Positions 34,142-42,834 of a DNA stretch of 61,718 nucleotides are shown piece by piece. The translations under genes were made by a program, and so were the position numbers. Origin of the DNA: Corynebacterium pollutisoli (GTDB lineage Bacteria > Actinomycetota > Actinomycetes > Mycobacteriales > Mycobacteriaceae); the NCBI RefSeq assembly GCF_900177745.1, contig NZ_FXAR01000011.1, positions 1 through 61,718 on the forward strand. Direction: 5' to 3'. Each line of letters begins with the position of its first letter. Position 1 is the first letter of the stretch. Below the pieces are notes generated by a model. The model was not told the origin of the DNA, searched no databases, and saw nothing but the letters and a program-made list of their open reading frames with translations.

Positions 34142-34587
34142 GGGAGAGCATCGGTCGCCGGGGCCGCCAGCTGGTGCTGCTGCTCTACGTGGCGGCGCTG
34201 CTCGGCGCGGTGTCGATGGTCGTCGGCCCCGCGCTCAACGACCGCACCATCAACGAGGACCCGGGCCGCGCCCTGGCGACCGTCACCGGCACGAGCTGGC
34301 TGCGCACCACCATCGACTACCGCGACGAGGAGGGCATCTACCACTCCCCGCCCACGGGGCTGCTCTACCCGACCGGCCTGGGGGAGGGGCAGCGCGTGTG
34401 GGTGACGTACGCGAAGTCGGACCCCGATCTGGTCAAGGTGGAGGGGCGTGAATGGACCCTCTCGATCATCCCGGCACTCAGCGTCGCACTAGTGACAACG
34501 GTTATCGCTGCCGTATTGTGGTGGGCAGTGGGGCGCGCGACGCGCCCCCGGTCCAGTTCACCGAAAGTTAGCCCGGAATTGAGCTGA
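34138..34587 (+). CDS. DUF3592 family membrane protein
   Basis: A 149-residue protein starting at GTG 34138, overlapping the menD stop by four bases. Two membrane helices ([42 protein letters not shown]) flank an external beta-rich domain with [26 protein letters not shown] and [22 protein letters not shown], the DUF3592 pattern. Function unknown. Coupling to menD is conserved in related genomes as far as I recall. Confidence 0.85.
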   Translation: MRESIGRRGRQLVLLLYVAALLGAVSMVVGPALNDRTINEDPGRALATVTGTSWLRTTIDYRDEEGIYHSPPTGLLYPTGLGEGQRVWVTYAKSDPDLVKVEGREWTLSIIPALSVALVTTVIAAVLWWAVGRATRPRSSSPKVSPELS

Positions 34588-34619
34588 CGCTCAGGCCGAT
34601 GTTGCCTAGGTAGGAGATC

Positions 34620-35828
34620 ATGTCACCCATGCGTGTTGCCATCGTCGCCGAATCCTTCCTCCCCAACGTCAACGGTGTGACGAACTCCGTGCTCAGAGTG
34701 CTCGAGCACCTCCACCGGGAGGGGCATGAGGCGATGGTCGTCGCCCCCGGTGCCCGGGATTTCCAGGAGGAGATCCACGAGTACCTCGGTTTCGAGATCG
34801 TCCGCGTCCCCACCGTGCGCATGCCGCTCATCGACTCGCTGCCGATCGGTGTCCCCAACGCCACCGTCACCGACGCCCTCCGCGCGTTCAACCCGGACAT
34901 CATCCACCTGGCCAGCCCCTTCGTCCTCGGGGCCGCCGGCGCCTTCGCCGCCCGCCAGCTGCGCATCCCGGCGGTGGCGCTGTACCAGACCGACGTCGCC
35001 GGCTTCGCCACCAAGTACCACCTCGCGCCGCTGGCCGCCGCCGCCTGGGAGTGGACCCGCCACATCCACAACATCTGCCAGATGACCCTGGCCCCCTCCT
35101 CACTCACCATCTCCGAGCTGGAGGCCCACGGCATCAACAACGTCCGCCACTGGGGTCGCGGCGTCGACGCCGTCCGTTTCCACCCGGAGAAGCGCGACCC
35201 GGCCCTGCGCCGCGAGTGGGACCGTTCGGGCCGGAAGAAGATCGTTGGCTTCGTCGGCCGCCTCGCCGCGGAGAAGGGCGTGCACCGTCTGGTCTCCCTG
35301 CACGGACGCCGGGACATCCAGCTGGTCATCGTCGGTGACGGCCCCTCCCGTCCGGAGCTGGAGTCGCTCATGCCGAACGCCGTGTTCACCGGCGCTCTCG
35401 GCGGCGAGGACCTGGCCCGCGCCTACGCCTCCCTCGACCTGTTCGTCCACGCCGGTGAGTTCGAGACCTTCTGCCAGGCCATCCAGGAGGCGCAGGCCTC
35501 CGGTGTGCCCACCATCGGCCCGCGGGCCGGCGGACCGGTCGACCTCATCCAGGAGCGTTACAACGGCCTGCTCCTCGACGTCGACACGTTCACCCGGGAC
35601 CTGCCCACCGCCGCCGAGTGGCTGCTCCACCCGGATCGCCACGCCGCGCTGTGCCACAACGCCCGCACCTCGGTGCAGAACAAGACGTGGGAGGCGCTGT
35701 GCGAGCAGCTCCTCGGCTACTACGACGAGGTCATCGACCAGACCCGCCGCGTGCCGCTCACCTTCTTCGGCCCGCGCCCGGAACTGCCGCTGTGGGCCGC
35801 CCGCGCGCTGGGCGCCCGCGTCGCCTGA
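34620..35828 (+). CDS. mgtA: GT4-family mannosyltransferase (MgtA-like)
   Basis: A 402-residue GT-B fold enzyme. The N-terminal domain starts MRVAIVAESFLPNVNGVTNSVLRVLEHL, with acceptor-side RGVDAVRFHPEKRD. The C-terminal donor domain has VGFVGRLAAEKGVHRL, VIVGDGPSRPELE and the EX7E motif EFETFCQAIQEAQASGVP. Its place between menD and menG matches C. glutamicum NCgl0452 (MgtA), which uses GDP-mannose on a glucuronic-acid diacylglycerol for lipoglycan synthesis. The symbol rests on this synteny; a PimB-like role is the alternative. AGGAG is very close to ATG 34620, so ATG 34629 is also possible. Confidence 0.8.
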   Translation: MSPMRVAIVAESFLPNVNGVTNSVLRVLEHLHREGHEAMVVAPGARDFQEEIHEYLGFEIVRVPTVRMPLIDSLPIGVPNATVTDALRAFNPDIIHLASPFVLGAAGAFAARQLRIPAVALYQTDVAGFATKYHLAPLAAAAWEWTRHIHNICQMTLAPSSLTISELEAHGINNVRHWGRGVDAVRFHPEKRDPALRREWDRSGRKKIVGFVGRLAAEKGVHRLVSLHGRRDIQLVIVGDGPSRPELESLMPNAVFTGALGGEDLARAYASLDLFVHAGEFETFCQAIQEAQASGVPTIGPRAGGPVDLIQERYNGLLLDVDTFTRDLPTAAEWLLHPDRHAALCHNARTSVQNKTWEALCEQLLGYYDEVIDQTRRVPLTFFGPRPELPLWAARALGARVA

Positions 35829-35853
35829 CACTGCGCTCACCTAGACTGAACGG

Positions 35854-36543
35854 GTGGCTAAGGCAGACCTGGACAAGAAACCCTTCGACGTGGCGTCGAT
35901 GTTCGACGCCGTCGGCGAGAAGTACGACCTGACCAACACCATCCTGTCCTTCGGGCAGGACACACGGTGGCGGCGGCGGACCCGCGAGCGCCTGGGCCTC
36001 AAGCCGGGGGAGAAGGTCCTCGATCTGGCCGCCGGCACCGCCGTGTCCACGGTCGAGTTGGCGAAGTCCGGCGCGTGGTGCGTGGCCTGCGACTTCTCCC
36101 AGGGGATGCTCGCCGCCGGCCGGGAGCGTGACGTGCCGAAGGTGTGCGGCGACGGTATGCAGCTGCCCTTCGCGGACGACACCTTCGACGCCGTCACCAT
36201 CTCCTACGGCCTGCGCAACATCCACGACCATGAGGCTGCCCTGCGGGAGATGGCGCGCGTGACCAGGCCGGGGGGCAGGCTGGCGATCGCGGAGTTCTCC
36301 ACTCCCGTGGTGCCGGTCTTCGGCACGGTGTACAAGGAGTACCTCACCCGCCTGCTGCCGCGTGTGGCGCGCGTATTTTCCTCCAACCCGGACGCCTACG
36401 AGTACCTCGCGGACTCCATCCGCGCGTGGCCGGGGCAGGAGGGCCTGGCGCGGGTGATCAACGCCAACGGGTGGGAGAACGCCGGCTGGCAGAATCTCAC
36501 CCTCGGCATTGTGGCCCTGCACTCGGCGACTAAGCCGTTGTAG
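35854..36543 (+). CDS. menG: Demethylmenaquinone methyltransferase
   Basis: A 229-residue UbiE/MenG methyltransferase that converts demethylmenaquinone to menaquinone with SAM. Motifs: [33 protein letters not shown] site [49 protein letters not shown] (35842-35847) ends six bases before the GTG start, so the mRNA is likely leaderless. The 3' end overlaps the convergent menJ gene by 14 bases. Confidence 0.93.
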   Translation: MAKADLDKKPFDVASMFDAVGEKYDLTNTILSFGQDTRWRRRTRERLGLKPGEKVLDLAAGTAVSTVELAKSGAWCVACDFSQGMLAAGRERDVPKVCGDGMQLPFADDTFDAVTISYGLRNIHDHEAALREMARVTRPGGRLAIAEFSTPVVPVFGTVYKEYLTRLLPRVARVFSSNPDAYEYLADSIRAWPGQEGLARVINANGWENAGWQNLTLGIVALHSATKPL

Positions 36544-37774
36544 ACCACAGGGGGGTGTCGCGGCGCGCGCGGGACACCGCCGCGCCGGACAGTCGCCAGG
36601 CGCGGGCGATGAGGTCCCGGTCCTCGTCGGTGATGAGGTTGCCCATGAGGCGGGCGGCGGCCGGCATGATGACCGCGCCGACCGGCCCGCGCAGGCCCAG
36701 CGGCCCGACCAGGGGGAGGAACGTCGGGTACGTCAGCAGGCGGGCCGCGGTGCGAGCGAGGAGGAACGCCTCACCGTAGGTCTCGCGCAGCAGGTGCGGC
36801 CACACGAGCGTGAGGTCCCGGCCCTCCTGCAGCAGACCGACGGCCATCTCGGCGGACTCGAGGCCGTAGTCGATGCCCTCGCCGTTGAGGGGGTTGACCA
36901 GGGCGGCGGCGTCGCCGATGAGCATCCAGTTGGGGCCGGCGACATTGGACACCGCGCCACCCATCGGCAGCAGGGCGGAGGCGACGTCCTGCTCGGGGCC
37001 GAGCTGCCACTCCTGCCGCTTCCGGGCGGCATAGTGGGCGAGCAGCTTCTTGGTGTTCACCTTCGCGGGGCGCGCGTCGGTGGACAGGGCTCCCGCGCCG
37101 AGGTTCACGCGGCCGTCGCCGAGGGGGAAGATCCAGCCGTAGCCGGGCTGGACGGTGCCGGTGTCGTCGAGAAGCTCGACATCGGAGTGGATCCACGGCT
37201 CCGTCGACATAGGCGACGTGCAGTACGAGCGCGCGGCGATGCCGTACACCTCGCCGCGGTGCCACTCGCGGCCGAGCAGCTTGCCGAACGTCGAGCGCAC
37301 GCCGTCGGCGACGAGGATCCACCGCGCCCGGACCTGCTTATCGACGCCCCCGTGACGCACCGTCACCTCCCCGATGGAGCGACCCTCACGGGTCACCGCG
37401 GTCGCCGTGGCGTCCTCCCACAGGGTGGCCCCGCGGGCGACGGCGGCGCGCACCACCAGGTGGTCGAACTCGGTGCGCGGCATCGCGGAGCCCACCGTGC
37501 CGTAGTGGCCCTCCGGCCAGGGGGCGGTCACCGAGCCGCCGAAGCCCCGCAGCTTCAGGCCCTTGTTGCGGTAATCCCTGGTCACCTCATCGGCGAGGCC
37601 CAGGCGCGCCAGGCTGTGGATGGCGCGCGGGGTGAGGCCGTCGCCGCAGGTCTTGTCGCGGGGGAAGGTGGCGGCGTCGACAAGCAGGACCTCGAGGCCC
37701 GTATCCGCCGCATGAATCGCGGCGGCCGCGCCCGCGGGACCGGCACCGACAACAAGGACATCCACCACACTCAT
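36530..37774 (-). CDS. menJ: Geranylgeranyl reductase family flavoprotein (MenJ-like)
   Basis: A 414-residue FAD enzyme: [23 protein letters not shown] at the N-terminus, [13 protein letters not shown], the DG loop [17 protein letters not shown], and [23 protein letters not shown] near residue 300. In mycobacteria the homologue saturates one isoprene unit of menaquinone-9 to give MK-9(II-H2); its position facing menG and a prenyl synthase supports that role. CACAAT seven bases before the ATG suggests a leaderless start. Confidence 0.85.
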   Translation of the reverse strand: MSVVDVLVVGAGPAGAAAAIHAADTGLEVLLVDAATFPRDKTCGDGLTPRAIHSLARLGLADEVTRDYRNKGLKLRGFGGSVTAPWPEGHYGTVGSAMPRTEFDHLVVRAAVARGATLWEDATATAVTREGRSIGEVTVRHGGVDKQVRARWILVADGVRSTFGKLLGREWHRGEVYGIAARSYCTSPMSTEPWIHSDVELLDDTGTVQPGYGWIFPLGDGRVNLGAGALSTDARPAKVNTKKLLAHYAARKRQEWQLGPEQDVASALLPMGGAVSNVAGPNWMLIGDAAALVNPLNGEGIDYGLESAEMAVGLLQEGRDLTLVWPHLLRETYGEAFLLARTAARLLTYPTFLPLVGPLGLRGPVGAVIMPAAARLMGNLITDEDRDLIARAWRLSGAAVSRARRDTPLWSTTA

Positions 37775-37781
37775 GCGCCCT

Positions 37782-37826
37782 ATTGTGGCACCCTGACTAC
37801 GGTGAGCGGCAATTGTGGACTACGGT
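37782..37826. promoter_or_regulatory. Direct repeats in the menJ/ispB divergent region
   Basis: ATTGTGG occurs at 37782-37788 and 37812-37818, and GACTACGGT at 37795-37803 and 37818-37826. The four boxes lie in the 101-bp gap between divergent menJ and the prenyl synthase gene and could be tandem operator sites or duplicated promoter parts. Confidence 0.35.
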
Positions 37827-37875
37827 TGAACCCGATCACCATCATCCTCATACTCCGTTGCAAGGACATTCCGAC

Positions 37876-38892
37876 ATGACCCACGGCACTACCTACCAGC
37901 CCAGCCCGGCAGGGCACGTGGACCTGGGAGACGCCGAGCTCAATGAGCGCATCGCGACCGGAATGGCCGAGGTCGAGGTCCTGCTGCGCGAGGAACTGGC
38001 GAAGGGCGAGGACTTCCTCGTCGACAAGGTGACCCACCTGCTCACCGCCGGCGGCAAGCGATTCCGTCCCATGATGGGGCTGCTGGCCTCCGAGTACGGC
38101 CCCCGTTCCGGCTCCCGCGAGGTGGTCAAGGTGGCCGCCGCGCTGGAGACCGTCCACCTGGCCACCCTCTACCACGACGACGTCATGGACGAGGCCGAGC
38201 TGCGCCGCGGCGTCGACTCCGCCAACGCCCGCTGGGACAACGCGGTGGCCATCCTCGCCGGCGACATCCTCTTCGCCCACGCCTCCCGGCTCATGAGCGA
38301 GCTGGACACCCACACCGTCGCCCACTTCGCCACCACCTTCCAGGACCTGGTGACCGGGCAGATGCGCGAGACAATCGGCGCCGGTGACCGCGACCCCATC
38401 GAGCACTACCTCGACGTCATCGCCGAGAAGACCGGCGTGCTCATCGCCTCCTCCGGATACCTCGGTGCCTACCACGCCGGCGCGTCCGAGGAGCACGCCG
38501 ATGCGCTGCACAAGATCGGCATGGCCGTAGGCATGATCTTCCAGATCGTCGACGACATCATCGACATCTTCTCCGCCCACGAACAGTCCGGCAAGACCCC
38601 GGGCACCGACCTCCGGGAAGGCGTGTTCACCCTCCCCGTGCTCCACGCCATGCGGGAGGACACCGAGGTCGGCGAGGAGCTCCGTGGGTTGCTCACCGGC
38701 CCCCTCACCGAGGACGAGGACGTCGAGCGTGCCCTCGAGCTTCTGGGACGCTCCCAGGGCCGGGAGAAGGCGCTGGCCGACGTCCACCGCTACCTCGCGG
38801 AGGTGGAGACCCAGATCGACCGCCTCCCGGCGTCTCCCGCGACCGATGCGCTGCGTCTGCTCGCCGGGTACACCATCCGTCGCGTCGGCTAG
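37876..38892 (+). CDS. ispB: Polyprenyl diphosphate synthase (menaquinone side chain)
   Basis: A 338-residue all-alpha trans-prenyltransferase. The first Asp-rich motif is LATLYHDDVMDEAELRRG, the second is FQIVDDIIDIFS, and GGKRFRPMMGLL supplies the diphosphate-binding region. It makes the long isoprenoid tail used by MenA. ATG 37876 has AAGGA nine bases upstream. The position next to menG/menJ and before the tRNA-secE region matches other corynebacteria. Confidence 0.92.
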   Translation: MTHGTTYQPSPAGHVDLGDAELNERIATGMAEVEVLLREELAKGEDFLVDKVTHLLTAGGKRFRPMMGLLASEYGPRSGSREVVKVAAALETVHLATLYHDDVMDEAELRRGVDSANARWDNAVAILAGDILFAHASRLMSELDTHTVAHFATTFQDLVTGQMRETIGAGDRDPIEHYLDVIAEKTGVLIASSGYLGAYHAGASEEHADALHKIGMAVGMIFQIVDDIIDIFSAHEQSGKTPGTDLREGVFTLPVLHAMREDTEVGEELRGLLTGPLTEDEDVERALELLGRSQGREKALADVHRYLAEVETQIDRLPASPATDALRLLAGYTIRRVG

Positions 38893-38967
38893 TTTTTATG
38901 TCTTGACCAGCCGATTTGCCAGTTGGTCGGTACGTCATAGTAAAGTGTGTAGCGCACCACGGTGCTC

Positions 38968-39052
38968 GCCAGGTTGCCCGAGCGGCCAAAGGGAGCGGAC
39001 TGTAAATCCGCCGGCATAGCCTTCAGAAGTTCGAATCTTCTACCTGGCACCA
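38968..39052 (+). tRNA. tRNA-Tyr (GTA)
   Basis: An 85-nt cloverleaf with a class II long variable arm. The acceptor GCCAGGT pairs with ACCTGGC; anticodon stem GCGGA/TCCGC encloses CTGTAAA with anticodon GTA at 39002-39004; the T-arm is AGAAG TTCGAAT CTTCT. The discriminator A and an encoded CCA end it. A probable promoter with TAAAGT lies about 25 bp upstream. Confidence 0.95.
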
Positions 39053-39057
39053 CAGAG

Positions 39058-39085
39058 AAACCCACCCGGATCCCCGGGTGGGTTT
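39058..39085 (+). terminator. Terminator after tRNA-Tyr
   Basis: A perfect 12-bp stem (AAACCCACCCGG, loop ATCC, CCGGGTGGGTTT) starts six bases after the tRNA. The right arm ends in TTT, giving a small U-tail. Confidence 0.85.
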
Positions 39086-39113
39086 CGTCGTTTCCGGGTC
39101 CGGGCGGGGGACG

Positions 39114-39180
39114 GGTAGATCATCGTGCAGCAGTGCCGTTTCCGGGCCTGCAGAATGTCACTACTGCACGATGATCTACC
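39114..39180. repeat. Long intergenic hairpin between tRNA-Tyr and tRNA-Thr
   Basis: Two 22-bp arms (39114-39135 and 39159-39180) are complementary with a single mismatch and a 23-nt loop containing CCTGCAGAATGTCAC. The arms include GTAGATCATCGTGCAG. No U-tail follows and a terminator already precedes it. The rest of the 335-bp gap between the two tRNAs (39181-39387) is AT-richer, has no credible gene, and near its end carries TACTAG (about 39375), a possible -10 box for tRNA-Thr. Confidence 0.6.
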
Positions 39181-39387
39181 TGTCGGCAGGTGCCCGCCGA
39201 ACCCCTCAAGCATGCTTCCCCAATCCCACTTAAAACGCGTTCCACACGGGCTTTAAAGCGCGCCATAAACACGTCGAAAATGCATGATGACCTGGCGATT
39301 TGTGTAAGTGCAATGCATCGGGTTAATCTTTACAAGGCTTCAACGGAGCGGCCAAGAGAAATCAAGGCCAAAGCTACTAGAGGCTGT

Positions 39388-39460
39388 GCCCCCTTAGCTC
39401 AGTCGGCAGAGCGTTTCCATGGTAAGGAAAAGGTCATCAGTTCGATTCTGATAGGGGGCT
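39388..39460 (+). tRNA. tRNA-Thr (GGT)
   Basis: A 73-nt cloverleaf: acceptor GCCCCCT pairs with AGGGGGC; D-arm TAGCTCAGTCGGCAGAGC; anticodon stem TTTCC/GGAAA with loop ATGGTAA, anticodon GGT at 39421-39423; T-arm ATCAG TTCGATT CTGAT. CCA is not encoded. Confidence 0.95.
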
Positions 39461-39520
39461 CTGTTTCTTTTCTCCCTCGGTTTCACCGTCGGTGGCTGGG
39501 AGAGTGTGAAACAGCCACCA

Positions 39521-39592
39521 GGCGGTGTAGCTCAGTGGTAGAGCAAGCGACTCATAATCGCTGTGTCGCGGGTTCAATTCCCGCCATCGCTA
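39521..39592 (+). tRNA. tRNA-Met (CAT), elongator type
   Basis: A 72-nt cloverleaf. Acceptor GGCGGTG pairs with CATCGCT using two G-U pairs. The anticodon stem AGCGA/TCGCT encloses CTCATAA with CAT at 39553-39555; the T-arm is GCGGG TTCAATT CCCGC. It lacks the three G-C pairs of initiator tRNA, so elongator Met is likely; a lysidine-modified Ile tRNA cannot be fully excluded. The 3' end reads ACC then G, so CCA is not encoded. Confidence 0.9.
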
Positions 39593-39672
39593 CCGGTTAT
39601 CCGGCCGGCGGGAAGTTTCAGATGAGGTTTCCGGTCTGGTAGGGTGAACCGTGCTGTTGGATCAGCACACCA

Positions 39673-39748
<76 letters not shown>

Positions 39749-39751
39749 ATG

Positions 39752-39790
39752 CGGGCCGGTGCCTGAGGAAATCTCCTCGGGTCCGGCCCG
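39752..39790 (+). terminator. Terminator after tRNA-Trp
   Basis: CGGGCCGG (39752-39759) pairs with CCGGCCCG (39783-39790), with an inner TGAGGA/TCCTCG stem and loop AATC, followed by TTCTGCTTG. TAGGCT at 39817-39822 then provides a -10 box for secE. Confidence 0.7.
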
Positions 39791-39865
39791 TTCTGCTTGT
39801 CGGGGTGGGGCTCTGGTAGGCTCATCGAAGTTCCATCCACGACTGATCTTTTCGCGAGGAGAGCT

Positions 39866-40189
39866 GTGACCGATCAACAGCCCAACCAGCCCGGTGTGGC
39901 CCGTCCGACGGGTAAGCGTCAGCTGACCGGTGTCGGCACCACGTCGACCTCCTCGTACGAGGCGAAGCGCGTCGCCAAGACCGCCCCGGAGGATGAGAAG
40001 CCGGGCGGCGGCGTCGCCAGCTTCATCCCGGAGGTCGTGTCCGAGATGCGCAAGGTCATCTGGCCGACCGCCCGCCAGATGGTCATCTACACGCTGGTGG
40101 TCTTCGCGTTCCTCATCATCGTCACCGCTCTGGTGTCGGGAGTGGACTTCATCGTGGGCCTCGGAGTTGAGAAGGTTCTCACTCCTTAG
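39866..40189 (+). CDS. secE: Preprotein translocase subunit SecE
   Basis: A 107-residue protein. A polar extension of about 45 residues (QPNQPGVARPTGKRQ...) precedes the conserved FIPEVVSEMRKVIWPTARQMVIYTLVVFAFLIIVTALVSGVDFIVG: amphipathic helix, hinge, and the single membrane helix of the SecYEG channel. GTG 39866 has GAGGAG at good spacing. It is followed by nusG, the standard order. Confidence 0.95.
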   Translation: MTDQQPNQPGVARPTGKRQLTGVGTTSTSSYEAKRVAKTAPEDEKPGGGVASFIPEVVSEMRKVIWPTARQMVIYTLVVFAFLIIVTALVSGVDFIVGLGVEKVLTP

Positions 40190-40216
40190 GTACAGTCTTT
40201 CCCATCAGCTTCTTTT

Positions 40217-40250
40217 CCCGCCGGACCCGCCCAGGGTCGGCGGGATTATT
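40217..40250 (+). terminator. Hairpin between secE and nusG
   Basis: CCCGCC (40217-40222) and GACCC (40224-40228) pair with GGGTC (40234-40238) and GGCGGG (40239-40244), with one bulged G, followed by ATTATT. This looks like an intrinsic terminator or attenuator before nusG. A TAAGCT box at 40268-40273 could restart transcription. Confidence 0.65.
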
Positions 40251-40318
40251 CATTGGGCACCGGACGGTAAGCTGGCCGGAAAGGCCCACCACGTAACCCA
40301 CACGTCTGGAGCATCACC

Positions 40319-41236
40319 ATGAACGACGAGAACACCAACCTCGAGACCTTCGAGAACGAGGACACCGACGTCAGCGCCGCCGAGCAGATCCTCGGCGACG
40401 ACGCCTCCAACGTCGACGAGACCCTCGCCACCGAGCCGGCCGTCGCCCCGACCACCGACGAGGACATCGTTGAGCCGGCAGAGGAGTCCGAGGCGCAGGT
40501 CGACGACGAGCCGGCCGAGGAGCCGGAGGAGCGCGACGAGCTGGCTGCCGCGGCCGCCGCTCTCGGTGACACCTCGGAGGAGGACTCGGAGGCGGAGTAC
40601 CGTCGCCGCCTGCGTCGTTACGTCTCGGAGCTGAAGAAGCTGCCGGGCGACTGGTACATCATCCAGTGCTACTCGGGTTACGAGAACAAGGTGAAGACCA
40701 ACCTCGACATGCGTGCCCAGACCCTCGAGGTCGAGGAGTACATCTACGACGTCGTGGTGCCGATCGAGCAGGTCATCGAGATCAAGGACGGCAAGCGCAA
40801 GCTGGTCAAGCGCAAGCTGCTGCCGGGTTACGTCCTGGTCCGCATGGAGATGAACGACAAGGCGTGGTCCGTGGTCCGTGACACCCCGGGTGTCACCAGC
40901 TTCGTCGGCAACGAGGGCAATGCCACGGTGGTCAAGCACCGCGACGTCGCGAAGTTCCTCATGCCGAAGGAGGCCTCCGTCGAGGGCGAGGCCGCCGCAG
41001 TGACCCCGGATGGCGAGAAGGTCGTCGCCATGCCGGAGGAGCAGGCGAAGCCGACCGTCGCGATCGACTTCGAGGTCGGCGAGGCCGTCACCATCCTCAC
41101 CGGTGCGCTGGCGTCCGTGTCCGCGACCATCTCCGAGATCGACCCGGTCACCGGCAAGATCCAGGCGCTCGTGTCCATCTTCGGCCGCGAGACCCCGGTG
41201 GAGCTGACCGCCGATCAGATCGAGAAGATCAGCTAG
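40319..41236 (+). CDS. nusG: Transcription termination/antitermination factor NusG
   Basis: A 305-residue protein. An acidic N-terminal extension of about 95 residues, rich in Asp/Glu/Ala (NLETFENEDTDVSAAEQ...), precedes the NGN domain: DWYIIQCYSGYENKVKTNL, LPGYVLVRMEMNDKAW, VRDTPGVTSFVG. The C-terminal KOW domain is IDFEVGEAVTILTGALASVSATISEID. NusG binds the RNA polymerase clamp and links it to Rho or ribosomal S10. The extension is typical of actinobacteria but absent from E. coli NusG. Confidence 0.95.
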   Translation: MNDENTNLETFENEDTDVSAAEQILGDDASNVDETLATEPAVAPTTDEDIVEPAEESEAQVDDEPAEEPEERDELAAAAAALGDTSEEDSEAEYRRRLRRYVSELKKLPGDWYIIQCYSGYENKVKTNLDMRAQTLEVEEYIYDVVVPIEQVIEIKDGKRKLVKRKLLPGYVLVRMEMNDKAWSVVRDTPGVTSFVGNEGNATVVKHRDVAKFLMPKEASVEGEAAAVTPDGEKVVAMPEEQAKPTVAIDFEVGEAVTILTGALASVSATISEIDPVTGKIQALVSIFGRETPVELTADQIEKIS

Positions 41237-41247
41237 TCACCCGGGAT

Positions 41248-41277
41248 TTGGGTACGGCCCACCTCGTGCCGTAGGCT
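41248..41277 (+). promoter_or_regulatory. Promoter for rplK-rplA
   Basis: TTGGGT (41248-41253) and TAGGCT (41272-41277) are spaced by 18 bp, giving a leader of about 150 nt before rplK. The leader is GC-rich and foldable; it could hold the L1 autoregulation site, but I cannot identify it with confidence. Confidence 0.6.
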
Positions 41278-41434
41278 TGACCCTCGCGCGTGTACCCACG
41301 TGCGCATTCAAGCATTCATCCCCGGTGGCCGGGATACGCGGAGACCCAGTTGCGGCTGGTAGCGGGGCCCGGCATCCGGACGGTGGCCGTCATCATCGTG
41401 GCGGCCCACCGGTACCCAGGAACGAGGTAATTCG

Positions 41435-41872
41435 ATGGCTCCCAAGAAGAAGAAGAAGGTCACCGGTCTGATCAAGCTGCAGATCGAGGCTGGCGCCGCT
41501 AACCCGGCTCCCCCGGTCGGCCCGGCCCTCGGTGCCCATGGTGTCAACATCATGGAGTTCTGCAAGGCCTACAACGCCGCCACCGAGTCCCAGCGTGGCA
41601 ACGTGATCCCGGTTGAGATCACCGTCTACGAGGACCGCAGCTTCGACTTCATCCTGAAGACCCCGCCGGCCGCCAAGCTGCTGCTCAAGGCCGCTGGTCT
41701 GCAGAAGGGCTCCGGCGTCCCGCACACCCAGAAGGTGGGCAAGGTCACCATGGCCCAGGTCAAGGAGATCGCCGAGACCAAGCAGAAGGACCTCAACGCC
41801 CGCGACATCGAGGCCGCCGCCAAGATCATCGCCGGTACCGCCCGCTCCATGGGCATCGAGGTCGAGGGTTAA
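41435..41872 (+). CDS. rplK: 50S ribosomal protein L11
   Basis: A 145-residue protein binding the GTPase-associated region of 23S rRNA. Motifs: [61 protein letters not shown]. The length is normal. ATG follows AACGAGG. It is co-transcribed with rplA, 81 bp downstream. Confidence 0.97.
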   Translation: MAPKKKKKVTGLIKLQIEAGAANPAPPVGPALGAHGVNIMEFCKAYNAATESQRGNVIPVEITVYEDRSFDFILKTPPAAKLLLKAAGLQKGSGVPHTQKVGKVTMAQVKEIAETKQKDLNARDIEAAAKIIAGTARSMGIEVEG

Positions 41873-41953
41873 TCCCTCACCTTCCACACATCACTTCCGT
41901 GGCAGGGCCAGCTCCGGCCCGCTGACCACACAATCCCGTAAGGAATTGCATCA

Positions 41954-42661
41954 ATGAGCAAGAACTCCAAGGCCTACAAGGCCGGCGCCGAGAAGATCGA
42001 CAAGTCCCGCGTCTACTCCCCGCTCGAGGCCGCCAAGCTCGTCAAGGAGACCTCCTCCAAGAACTACGACGCCACCGTGGACGTCGCCCTGCGCCTGGGC
42101 GTCGACCCGCGTAAGGCCGACCAGCTGGTTCGTGGCACCGTCTCCCTGCCGCACGGCACCGGTAAGACCGTCCGCGTCGCCGTCTTCGCCGCCGGCGAGA
42201 AGGCCACCGAGGCTGAGCAGGCTGGCGCCGACATCGTCGGTACCGACGAGCTGATCGAGCAGATCAACGCCGGCACCATCGACTTCGACGTCGCCATCGC
42301 CACCCCGGATCAGATGGCCAAGGTCGGCCGCGTCGCCCGCGTCCTGGGCCCGCGTGGTCTCATGCCGAACCCGAAGACCGGTACCGTCACCACCGACGTC
42401 GCCAAGGCTGTCACCGACGTCAAGGGCGGCAAGATCTCCTTCCGCGTGGACAAGGCCTCCAACCTCCACGCCGCCATCGGCAAGGCCTCCTTCGACGAGA
42501 AGGCCCTGGCCGAGAACTACGGCGCTCTCCTGGACGAGCTGCTGCGCATCAAGCCGGCCTCCTCCAAGGGTATCTACCTGAAGAAGATCACCCTCTCTTC
42601 CACGAACGGCCCGGGCGTCCCCGTCGACTCCCACGTTCAGAAGAACTACGGCGAGGCCTAA
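41954..42661 (+). CDS. rplA: 50S ribosomal protein L1
   Basis: A 235-residue ribosomal stalk protein and potential translational repressor of its own operon. Motifs: [84 protein letters not shown]. The ribosome site GTAAGGAA precedes ATG. Transcription should end at the terminator at 42678. Confidence 0.97.
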   Translation: MSKNSKAYKAGAEKIDKSRVYSPLEAAKLVKETSSKNYDATVDVALRLGVDPRKADQLVRGTVSLPHGTGKTVRVAVFAAGEKATEAEQAGADIVGTDELIEQINAGTIDFDVAIATPDQMAKVGRVARVLGPRGLMPNPKTGTVTTDVAKAVTDVKGGKISFRVDKASNLHAAIGKASFDEKALAENYGALLDELLRIKPASSKGIYLKKITLSSTNGPGVPVDSHVQKNYGEA

Positions 42662-42677
42662 ACCCCGTCGCTTATCG

Positions 42678-42712
42678 ACGCCCCGTTGCTCCCTCGTGGA
42701 GCGCCGGGGCGT
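42678..42712 (+). terminator. Terminator after rplA
   Basis: ACGCCCCG (42678-42685) pairs with CGGGGCGT (42705-42712), with an inner GCTCC CTCGT GGAGC stem, followed by TCGTCT. One CGTCGATAAGC motif (reverse orientation, 42670-42680) overlaps the left arm. Confidence 0.8.
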
Positions 42713-42731
42713 TCGTCTGTCCGGAGCGGGA

Positions 42732-42818
42732 TGCAGAATCTGACACCCCAATGATGTGATTAAAGCTGTGACCTGCGACGACGCGGCGGCCGTCGCGACG
42801 TCCGGGTCAGATTCTGCA
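42732..42818. repeat. Inverted repeat between rplA and treB
   Basis: TGCAGAATCTGAC (42732-42744) and GTCAGATTCTGCA (42806-42818) are perfectly complementary 13-bp arms. The loop of about 60 nt has its own CGACG/CGTCG hairpin and an AT-rich start (ATGATGTGATTAAAG). It lies 16 bp from the convergent treB stop, so it may terminate treB transcription. Part of it (TGCAGAAT...GAC/TCAC) resembles the loop of the 39114 hairpin. Confidence 0.5.
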
Positions 42819-42834
42819 GAGTCCTCCCGGTCGC

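Noticed and set aside
39521..39594. Initiator tRNA for the CAT anticodon gene
   Set aside because: The anticodon stem lacks the three consecutive G-C pairs, and the first acceptor pair is G-U rather than an unpaired C-A.
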